Below are positions 54,891 to 64,000 of a DNA stretch of 64,000 bases, one piece after another (position 1 is the stretch's first letter; every line of letters starts with the position of its first letter). A program made the position numbers and the translations under genes. The notes beneath the pieces are model-generated. The model was not told where the DNA came from and ran no database searches. It saw only the letters and a program-made list of their open reading frames with translations. The stretch lies in NCBI GenBank assembly GCA_019022495.1, contig JAFEKR010000005.1, positions 620,001-684,000 on the forward strand, given 5' to 3'. The stretch is from Epichloe hybrida (lineage: Eukaryota; Ascomycota; Sordariomycetes; Hypocreales; Clavicipitaceae).

Positions 54891-57345
54891 TAAATAAAGG
54901 GAAACGTTTATAAATGTTAAAAATATCTATTAAGGGAAAACTAGACTAAACTAGGAAAAAACCCTTATATAGACTTACTTAATCTGAGTTAGAATAAATA
55001 TCTTCTAAGGAAGAGGAACTAGATAAATCCTGGGATTTATCTAATTTCTCTTTATCCTTAGAGGAAGATATAGTATCTAAATCCTTAGATAAAGAGCTAT
55101 AATAATTATATAGCTCCGAATATTGCTTAATAGCAATATTTTCCTCCTTTTCCTAATTCTTTAGTAGAATTAGTTGCTTAATAGTATAATGCTTTAAGGA
55201 GGTTTAGCGCTTAGTAATAATATTACCTCTAGTATTAAAAGTGCTTTCTATTGCACTGGAAGTGGCAGGAATAGCTAGATATCTTCTAGTAAGTATACTT
55301 AAAATAGGGAAAGATTTTTGGTTATCTTCCCACCATTTAAATATATCTTCCTTTATTATAATATTAGTATAGTAATATAATAGGATAGGAATAAATATTT
55401 ACTTACCTTATTCTCTCTAGGGTCTAAGTTAGTAAAAGTAGGGATTTTATTCTTTTGAGTTCTTTGAATAGATTTATCCCTCTTATTTAGGAATAACCCT
55501 TTATAAAGGTTAGAAGATTTAGGCTTAGGCTGAGGGTTAGAAAAGGTTCTAGGCTGAATAGGCCCCCTAATTTCTACTTGAAATCGGGTATTTTCTGCCT
55601 CTGAATTCTCTGAATTCTCTGAATTCTCTAAGCCTAGCCCTAAGCCTAAATTAGCCTGATTTTCCTTATAAGTAGGAAGAAGCCTAGTAGTAAAGTTAGT
55701 AATAATAATAATAATAATAAACATTATACTTACAGATTATAATCCTTTTCTAGGTTATCTAGTAGCCTTTTTATTGTTTTTAGTTGTAATCTAAGCTTAT
55801 CTTTTATAGTAATAAGATTAAGCCTAGGGTCTAATAACATAGTATATAAATAAGGCTTATAAAAGTGATAATTATTCCCTATGTCTTGTGGGAAATAATT
55901 ACCTAGCTTTTCTAAGCTAATATCTATAGAGGCTATAAAGACCTTACCAAAAGGATTATAAACATGTTTCTAGTTAAATAAGTTAGTATAATTTAATTAG
56001 AAAAGGTAAAAAAGATACATACCTGATTATTATAAGCCTTTTGGTCCTCTTTAATATTATTAAGATATTCATATATCTTAATAATAAAAAGTGGGACTAG
56101 ACCTAAAGTATTATACTTCTGGCTTTAAAGTATAATAGTAGGCTCATAGAAAACCTCTAAAATACTGCTTAAGGTAGCTAAATCAGCCCATTCTTATGTT
56201 ATAGGCATTGCATCCTTAAGGGCAGCAATATTAGTTTCCCTATTAAGAAGAATAATAGCTTCTTTAAGCTCTAAAGAAGTATTAATTATCTTATAGGTCG
56301 AATTCCACCTAGTTTCATTAGCTAAAGATATTATAAATTAGTTATAACTTATAAGAATAATATAAAAAGAAATAAAGACTTACCTAAAGGGATTTTTATA
56401 ATATTACAATTCTTAGCTAAGTTGCCTTATTTTTTTGCTTTTCTAAGGCATTTTAACCAAGTTTTATATAAAGCTTAGTTATTCTTAATAAGAATAGCAA
56501 TCCTTTTAACCTTTCCTAGGATACCTATAACTAATATTAGTATTATAATAGTAAAAATAGTAGAATAATTACTTACTATTAGCTAAGGATTTAAATTGTT
56601 GAAAATTAGGATTTCCTTAGATATGTGAAGTTTCTTCTGTAGAATAGTGAAGATATTCACTATTCTTAAAGCTTTCTAAGTCTTCCTTAGAAGATATAGA
56701 TTTAATAAAACTCATAATAATATCCTTAGCTATAATGTTTAAAACATAAGCTATACATCAGATATCATATAGTTCAATACTAATATTATTATAACTCTTA
56801 TTAATATAAGAAGTTATAAAAGTATTATTATTAGAACCATTATCCCGAGTAAAACTGTATATAATTAGAATTAGAATTATATAATATATAATAATATTAG
56901 TTATTATTAAAAGAAATAACTTACCTAAGGATATCCTTAGGCTCTAAGTAATAATCCTTAATAAGATTATTAAAGCATTAGTAAATATAAGCTCTAGTAT
57001 GTGAATTTAATAGATATTCAAATCCTATAAGTAAATAGTTAGTAAATAATAAGAATAATAAGAATAATTAAAAGACTTACTAATTAGCTTATACTTAAGC
57101 TTAGAATTCGGATTAAGCTAGCTTATAATAACCCCTAGATAAGACTTTAAATTAAACGAAGTCCATATATCTAGTTAAACTGAAATTAAACCTTGATGTT
57201 TAATTTGATATTAGATTTGTTGAAGGATTTTTTGCTTAGATAAATAATACATAGTATTTATCCTATGTGTTATTGTTTAGTGGCTAAGCAAAGAAGCTAA
57301 ATTATTATTCCTATATACATAAATTAGCTTAAATAACTAATTATT

Positions 57346-58094
57346 GATTTTTAATTTCTTTTGGGGTCATTGGCTGTGGCTAATGCATCTAATTTTCAAG
57401 GAACTAAAAAAATTACTAGTAATACCTAGCTAGTGCTACATGTAATAACTAAATTTAATAATCATTATAGTGTTAGGTAAAACATTAAGGAATAAGCTTT
57501 AAGCCATATGTTTAAGGGCTAAAAAGTTAATATAAAGTTTACAACAAACTTTGTGGCTATGATTACATAAGAGTTATAATTTGCAACCGTAGTTAAACTT
57601 AAATCTATTTAAGTTTTACTTATAGCATAAATTAACATAATTCCCCCTTCCTCTGTGACTATGTTTGTTTTATCTCTCTATATCTCTTCTATCTTATAAC
57701 TTATCCTTTAAAGCTCTAAGGCAAACTAAAAAAACAACATAACTTATCCTCAATTATAGCCAATCCAATTCCATCACTAAGTAGGTCATAGGCTACTAAT
57801 CAACTAATTAATAACTAACTGATTAGATAATAGTATGGCCAAAGGTGATAAAAAAGACACTGCACTATCTGAAATATTGAATAATATTGTAGAAGAGAAA
57901 AAAAGCAAAGGAAAGAAAAGGGAAAATAAATCTAACCTAAAGATAATTAATAGTATCTATAATATAAGGGAGAAAATACTAAAAAATAAGGGCAAGCCTA
58001 ATAATAAGCTTTGTAAGGTAGATAAGAAGAAGTTAAAGGAATGGGGTGTCAGGGTGTAGTAAGCTAAGCAGTTTTACCTCGTACTCAGGAGGGG
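57346..58094. mobile_element. Short insertion with perfect 15-bp target duplication, copy 2 (749 bp, carries an ORF)
   Basis: It is flanked by AAATAACTAATTATT at 57331-57345 and 58095-58109. It begins GATTTTTAATTTCTTTTGGG and ends CTCAGGAGGGG. The left 475 bp match the insertion at 52988-53482. The right 270 bp are unique here and include the ORF 57835-58059. It is nested in the hAT gene. The common left end and variable right end would fit a minus-strand retroelement with an A-rich 3' tail (the complement of the T-rich left end) and 5' truncation. The leader-plus-ORF arrangement favours the plus strand instead. Family unknown. Confidence 0.65.
57835..58059 (+). CDS. Small lysine-rich ORF inside the 749-bp insertion, unknown function
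   Basis: 74 codons starting MAKGDKKDTALSEILNNIVE. The product is very basic (Lys-rich middle section) with likely helical segments and no stop caused by RIP, although the surrounding DNA is RIP-mutated. It is preceded by a pyrimidine-rich leader and an intron-like GTAGGT...CTACTAAT...TTAG stretch (about 57783-57823). The other copy of the insertion lacks this part. It could be the N-terminal remnant of a retroelement protein (nucleic-acid-binding charge) or a chance ORF. No family recognised. Confidence 0.35.
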   Translation: MAKGDKKDTALSEILNNIVEEKKSKGKKRENKSNLKIINSIYNIREKILKNKGKPNNKLCKVDKKKLKEWGVRV

Positions 58095-58839
58095 AAATAA
58101 CTAATTATTATAAGAGATTAATAAAAGGAAATAACTTACCTAGAATAATAATTAAGCAAATTTTTAAAAGATTTACTATTAATTGTAGCAAAAGAAAGGT
58201 TATTTTCTAGTATAAATTTAATAACTAGAATAACTGCTTCTTCAGATGAAAATTCCTCTAAAATAGTGTGATTTCGAGGTCTTTTTGTTAAAAAAAAAGA
58301 GGTTAAAGAAGATTAATTTATAGGGGTTAATACTACTAGAATCTCAGGTACTAAAAATAATATTAGTATATAAAAAATAGAATAAAATAGAATAAAATAG
58401 AATAAAATAGAATAAAAGACTTAGTAGTAATCTTTTTAGGTTGTTTTTCTTTAGATTTAGAAGTAGCAATCTCCGGATGCTTAATTCAATAGTGATAAAC
58501 ACCATTAGAAGCTTAGAATCTTTTTGCTTTACTTCTAAAAGTAAAAGTGCAATTAGATTACATACAAAAGCATATAATTTCCCTTTCTTTATTATATTTA
58601 ATATCAGATAAATAATAATTAAATAAATTATGGGTAAAAATATATACTTTTGAAGAAAACTGGTAATCTTGTTGATTTTCAAGGGTTTTCTCATATAACC
58701 CTTAAAGACTTGCTTAAGAAGGCTTTGAAGCTAGGCTAGCTTGGCTAGGCCTAGAAGGTAAGCTAGGCCTAGAAGGGCTAGGCATACTAGCATCAGAATC
58801 ATTATCTAAGGGGTAAAAAGAGGAATCCATATTAAAGTA

Positions 58840-59040
58840 GGTTTTTCTTTTTCTAATTTTCTGATTTTCTGATTTTCCTGATTTTTTGCTGATTTTTGCT
58901 GATTTTTGCGATTTTTCTTAGAGTTTGAAATTAAAAGATTAAATTTTTCTGATTTTTTCCGACCTTTTTCCGATTTTCCTTGATTTTTTTGGATTTTTCT
59001 GATTTTTCTAATTTTTCTAATTTTTTTTCTTTTTTATGTG
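58840..59040. repeat. T-rich simple repeat (CTGATTTT-like)
   Basis: Imperfect tandem CTGATTTT, GCTGATTTTT and CGATTTT units upstream of the hAT transposase start (on the minus strand an AAAATCAG repeat). It may be part of the hAT 5' region. Confidence 0.75.
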
Positions 59041-59058
59041 TTTTTATAAGTTATTTAT

Positions 59059-59278
59059 TGTAAGGGCTTGGGCTTTGCCTAATCATTTTCCGTACAGTAG
59101 GAAGGGTAGGGGCAAGCAGGATTAGGTAAGGTAAGGAAAGGGGGGCTTACATAAGGAGCTAAGGGGGTATAAGGGGTATTACTAGGGATAGCCTCTTCTC
59201 CTTTTCCTTCTCTTCCCTAAGTCTCTTAATACTATATTAACGCTCTATTATAGCTACCTAGGGGGCTAGTCTATAATA
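59059..59278 (+). repeat. Candidate 5' LTR of the right-edge Gypsy element
   Basis: About 220 bp. The right end is supported by the matching end of the solo copy at 18571. The left end is inferred from TG at 59059. GC-rich patches (GCTTGGGCTTTGCC, GGGTAGGGGCAAGCAGG) show less RIP than the interior. Confidence 0.5.
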
Positions 59279-62200
59279 ATTAAGAGACTTCCTTTAGTCT
59301 AAAAAGAAGGCTACTAAAAGAAATAAAGTAAATAATAATAGACCTAATAGACACGCTTTAGTCTTATAACTAACCTAGCTAAGGGACTTACACCTCCCTA
59401 TCTAAAGCTGTGGTACTACTAGAAGCCTAGAATGCCTAGTTTAAGATGCTTTAACTAATACTAGTATAGTAGGTAAGGGTAATTAAGAGCCTATAATAAT
59501 ATGTATATGTAAACCTAGAATTAGTAGCATAATAGAACTTCCTACCGAACGCCCTAATAGACCTTACTAGAATTAATCCGGATTATATTTCACTTTAGGG
59601 GCTAGCCTTACTATCCCTTATGTTATAAATCCGCTAAAAACTGATTCCTATAGGTAACCTATATAATAGTAATAAGGCTATATTTGCTGCCTAGAAGTTC
59701 CTAATAGAATATAAGTTAGAGGTAAATAGGGACTTTATTAGGTCTAATAAGGACTAATAGGTGTTTATTTACTAGAACCTATTACCTAAGGTTTAGGCTT
59801 AGATTATATTATTCTTTAAGATAGGCTATATAAATAACTATAACCCTATGGCTTTCCTAACTTACTTAGAGATGCTTTATATAAATCCTTATAGATAGGA
59901 GATAGCCCTTATAGAACTTAACTAGATAGAATAAGGGGTAAGGGAGCTATTTACTATGTTTTTTATTTATTTTAAATAGAAACTCTCCCTAGTAAGGGGG
60001 ACTTATTAGACTAAGAATATTAAGCTAGCTAAGCTTTAACGCGTACTTAATAAGCATATAAGAGAAATATCTATTAGTAAGGGGATAAGCTAAATAGAAT
60101 ACTATATTATAGTTGCTTAGTACTATAGTATTATAGTTAATATTAAATCTTATACCTTAGAGAAGAAGTTTTGGAACTAATATAAACCCTAGCTAGGCTA
60201 ACCTACCCCCTAATAAATAGACTATAATAGTAATATACCTATAATAGGAGTGCGTGCTATAATAACTTAATAAGGTAAGTAAAATAAGTTAGATAAGAAG
60301 GATAAGGGCCTAAAGAGAAACATAAATTAGCTAAGGGCTAAGTAAGTAACTTAGGTAAAACTAACTAAACGCTACTAAGAGGGGTGCTACTTACGTTATA
60401 AATCTAAGGACTATTATATCTAGGAATGCACCTTTCTCCTGCCCTGCTAACCTAAGGTCTAGATTAACTTATATAGGGTAGATACGGAAAGCGTAGATAA
60501 GGAGGTTACTATAAACTCCTTAGAAAATAAGTAGCCCTTAAGTAAAGTCTTATATAAGGGTAAAGGGGCTAGCTAGTGGCTATAGATTTAGATAAGTATA
60601 GCTAGTTTATAGATATAGATGGAGATATAAATTAATATATAGACTAACTACCTTTCTTAATCCTAGTACTCTTTAATACATGTTTTTATATTAATATCTA
60701 GATTAATTATAGCTGTGATTACTATAGTGCTATTAGTAAATTAGCAGTAAGATAGCTTAGCCTAGAGCTTATATAACTACTAAAATAAAGGTAGGTGTGT
60801 ACTATAGTAGAAATAAAGAGAAGAGAGAGGTAATAAAAAGAGAAGTCCTTCTCTATTACCTATATAGTATAAGCTAGTATTAATATTAATAGGTAGGAGT
60901 TATTAGTGTACCTATATGTTATCCTAGGTCTTACCTAGGATGTTATCTTTAGTATGCTATAGCTAGAGCACTATAATATTATAATTTATATAGTAAAATA
61001 GTAACTAGTAATTAGTGTAGTAGAGGGCCTTTATGTTTTAGAAGCCACTAAGCATGGGGGGGAAGCCCTAGTATAGGGGATTATTAGTTCCTTATTTGTG
61101 GCCGAGGCGCGATAAGCATAAAAGATAAGGGATACTATAATAAGGTTTATAGCTATGAGCCTTAAAGAAATGATAATAGTGCTGTAGATTATGGCGCCTA
61201 AAATAAAACTAGATAGCTTTAATATAGCTATATTACTAAGGGAATTAGCGGACTTTACGGATCTTTTTAATAAGGCTAAAGCTAATGGCCTACCCCTATA
61301 TAGGGGTTCCCTTAATTATTATATACGTTTACGTAGGAATCCGGACGGATCCGAACTAACACTCCTATAGGGTTTACTATATAATATACTAAGGGATTAG
61401 TTATTAGAGGTTTGTTACTAGATAATAGATCTAATAGATAAGGGCTAGATTTATGCTAGCTCCTTGTTAGCTATAGCTCTTATTCTCCTTGTAAAGAAAG
61501 CAAATAGGGGATAGTAGTTTTGCATAAACTATTACGCACTTAATAAGATTATAGTATAGGATTAATATTTACTCCTATTAATTAAGGAGACACTACGCTC
61601 CCTCTCCTAGGTGTGTTAGTTTATAAAGGTAAATATCTATGTAGTATTTTATAAACTATAGATAGCTAAGGGTAAGGAGCACCTTACTACCTTTTGCACT
61701 AGGTTTAGACTATTTAAATAGTTAGTTTATCTATTTAGCCTAGTAAGTATACTAGTAATTTTCTAATAGTATATTAATAAATCCTTAGGGGATACGTTAG
61801 GGGACTTTATAATAGCTTATCTTAATAATATTCTAGTTTACTCTAGGGGATTAAGGAAGGACTATATAGTAAAGGTATAATTAATATTAGGATGCTTATA
61901 TTCTATGGGACTATACCTTAATATTAATAAGTCTGTGTTTACTATTAAAGAGGTCTAATACCTAGGATATATTATTACAGTAGAATACTTAATTTATCCT
62001 AATCCTATAAAGGTGGTGGCTATAAGGGAATAGGCAGCACCTACGAAGCTATGGGGGGTCTAAAGCTTCTTAGGGTTTGTAAACTTCTATTATGACTTTA
62101 TTAGTAACTTCTCTAAGTTAGTAGCCCCCCTTATTTGTCTTACTAAGAGAAATACCTTATTTTACTAGGGACTAGAGGAGGATAAGGCTTTTAAGAGGCT

Positions 62201-64000
62201 AAAGAATGCTTTTATTATATATCCTATCCTAGTATAATAGGATCTAGACTACCTTATAGTAGTGGAGGCTAACTACTTAGGAATAGCCCTTAGCGGTTGC
62301 CTCTTATAATTAGGACTAGATAGTGTATTATACCTAGTAGCTTACTACTCTACTAGTCTTATAGCATTATAGAAGAATTATATAATTTACAATAAGGAGC
62401 TGCTAGCTATTATTTCGTGCTTAAAGGCATGGTTAGTAGAGTTATAAGGTGTCTCCTACCTGTTTATGATTTATATAGACTATAAGAACCTAGAGTACTT
62501 TATAACACTAAGACTAATGTTAGAATAGTAAGCTTAATAGGCAGACACGCTTACGCTATTTAATTTCTATTTGCGTTATAGACCTAGCATGTAGGCGTAA
62601 CGCCTAGACGCCCTATCTAGGAGGGAATAGGACTAACATAAGGAGTCCTTAAGACAGGGATAGGTTCTATAGCTAATTATAATTATATAACTATCCCTAT
62701 TACTAGAAACAGACCTAGATAAACCTGTTACAGCCTTATACACACACTAATTATCCCTACCTCTAGTAAGGGAGGCTCTCTTTGCTAGTAAGCACCTTTA
62801 GGACCTCTAGGACTAGGCTATTATGTTAGACCCTATGTATAGTATATAACTAAAAGCTATTTAGGAGGGTGCTAGGAAGTTTCCCCTAGAAGTAATAATA
62901 AGAGAATAGGTTATAGATTATTCTATAAGCGCCTATAGCGCACTATAGTTCTAGGGGCGTATATAGGTCCTAGCCTAGGAACCCCTTATAACAACTCTTA
63001 TCTAATAAAGTTATAACTCGCTAGTTATAGGTTACCCTAGCTATAACACCATGTTTTAAATTCTATAATAATAGTTTTATTAGGACGGAATATTATAGGA
63101 TATAGCGAGATTTATTTATAACTACTACTGTGTTAGTAGCTATAAGAGCTGTTAGTAATACTAGGGCTTACTAAAGCCTTTACTAATCCCTAATTAGTTT
63201 TAGTTATAAATCTCTATTAACTTTATAATAAACTTACTAGCTTTATTACCTAAGTAACCTTAATACCTTATAGTTATTACGGATAGGCTATTAAAGTTTA
63301 TATAGCTTAAGGCTATAACCTCTATAAAAGCTAAGGATTATATAAAACACTTTAAGATAGTTTAGTAAAGGTTTAGAGAATTCCCTTAGTTTATTATTAT
63401 AGACTAAGGCTTAGACTAGTTAGGATAATTTTAGATAATATTATGTTCCCTAGTAGGGATAGATTAATTACTCTTTACATCACACTATCCTTAGACTAAT
63501 AGTAGTATAGAATAGGTAAACTAGGAGGTATAGGTAATTCTATATATTACTATTTCCTTCTTATAGTATAACTAGCTAGAACACCTTACTGCTTGTTAAC
63601 TAGCGATTAATAATAGGACCTTATTAGCCACTAGAGTAAGCCTAAATAGATTGCTTCACGGATACAATCTTAAACTAATTTAAACCTAACTAGACATGCT
63701 TACGTCTATAACTATACTAAAGGGGAGAGCTATTTATTTCCTTAGCTATCTCTAAGAGAGTACCTATTTAGCTTAGGCTATAATAGCTTATATATAGTAA
63801 TAGTAATAAGATATAATATTAGCATTAAGACGCCTAGTAGAACGTTTTTAGGTTAGGGATAAGGTATAGCTATTACTTAGGAATATAAAGATAAACTACC
63901 CCTTAAGAAAACTTAACTAGGTAGCTATAAAGTATATAGTTATAGAAGTGCTATCCCCTCTTATAGTCTAACTTAATATACTAAGGGGTATCTATCTAGT
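59059..64000 (+). mobile_element. Ty3/Gypsy element, left LTR and gag-pol, running off the window
   Basis: A candidate LTR lies at about 59059-59278 (TGTAAGGGCTTGGGC to CTATAATA); its right part is shared with the relic at 18415-18571. Plus-strand relics: a gag zinc knuckle (about 60380-60440; CYLRYKSKDYYI.EC), RT (about 61290-62180; SSLLAIALILLVKKANRG, FCINYYALNKIIV, IIAYLNNILVYSRGL), RNase H (about 62240-62630; LVAYYSTSLIAL, YNKELLAIISCLKAW, YLRYRPSM) and the start of integrase (about 63210-63480; LIVITDRLLKFI). Many TAA/TAG stops are present. The right LTR is beyond the window. Confidence 0.8.

Larger units (their letters stand above)
54979..58830 (-). pseudogene. hAT-family transposase gene with several introns, lightly RIP-damaged
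   Basis: The minus-strand start at 58830 reads MDSSFYPLDNDSDASMPSPS with a Ser/Pro-rich N-terminus. A BED-type zinc-finger region follows (CFCM.SNCTF...YHYWIKHPEI, about 58480-58590). An exon lies at about 55407-55690 (ENSENSENSEAENTRF). The C-terminal hAT dimerisation domain is at about 55010-55340 (RYLAIPATSSAIESTFNTRG, NIITKR), ending with TAA at 54979-54981. Several donor-like GTAAGT/GTAAGG sites on the minus strand (near 55407, 56390, 56930, 58135) imply multiple introns. A few stops interrupt exons (after ASKPS, after ASL, in the zinc finger, after NIITKR). A 749-bp foreign insertion sits in it at 57346-58094. Terminal inverted repeats were not identified. Confidence 0.75.

Noticed and set aside
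55356..55724. 122-codon minus-strand ORF taken as a stand-alone gene
   Set aside because: Its middle is an hAT exon and its ends are intron sequence (GTAAGT donor at about 55407), so it belongs to the transposase relic.
58344..58694. 116-codon minus-strand ORF with a membrane-like start
   Set aside because: It is the wrong frame of the hAT BED-finger exon. The other frame gives the Cys/His-containing sequence.

Overview
The window looks like a filamentous ascomycete (Pezizomycotina) chromosome segment with a two-compartment structure. GC-balanced islands carry the genes. Very AT-rich blocks carry transposons whose reading frames are broken by TAA/TAG codons where CAA, CAG or TGG would be expected. 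Excess TA with few CA/TG dinucleotides, and C-to-T/G-to-A differences between repeat copies, are the signature of repeat-induced point mutation (RIP). Eukaryotic introns, a GPI-anchored cell-wall glucanase and a highly reducing polyketide synthase (HR-PKS) all fit a fungus. The species cannot be named from this sequence alone.

Layout. 1-17038: a nested stack. An outer Ty3/Gypsy element (1-533 and 14516-17038) is interrupted by a second Gypsy element with a chromodomain (534-14510, 191-bp LTRs, target duplication AAAAG). That element contains a solo LTR (679-1502, duplication AATAT) and a Tad-like LINE (about 7500-12290). 17039-19541: GC-normal DNA with only weak ORFs, plus a short RIP-mutated LTR relic (18415-18712). 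19542-20852 (minus): an intact GH17 glucan beta-1,3-glucosidase with signal peptide, Ser/Gly-rich linker and GPI signal. 21289-26727 and 26980-32438: two complete Ty1/Copia elements of one family, each with a perfect 5-bp target duplication, separated by a 250-bp un-mutated spacer. 32959-40875 (minus): a four-exon HR-PKS with KS-AT-DH-cMT-ER-KR-ACP order and about 2546 residues. 41099-41690: a complex minisatellite. 41793-42702 (plus): a broken TauD/TfdA-type 2-oxoglutarate dioxygenase gene, divergent from the PKS.

43128-64000 is again transposon DNA: a truncated Copia element (43128-46785), tandem repeats, a third type of Copia element (47374-54161, 232-bp LTRs, duplication ATAGT), a long 9-bp microsatellite, an intron-rich hAT transposase relic (54979-58830) and a Gypsy element that runs off the right edge (59059-64000). 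Two related short insertions with 15-bp target duplications (52988-53482 and 57346-58094, the latter with an intact 74-codon ORF) are the least explained items.

Functionally, only the glucanase and the HR-PKS look alive. The decayed dioxygenase beside the PKS may be a lost tailoring enzyme of a former small biosynthetic locus. Removing the two Copia insertions brings the glucanase start and the PKS stop to about 1.2 kb apart, so the island was once compact and has been split by transposition.
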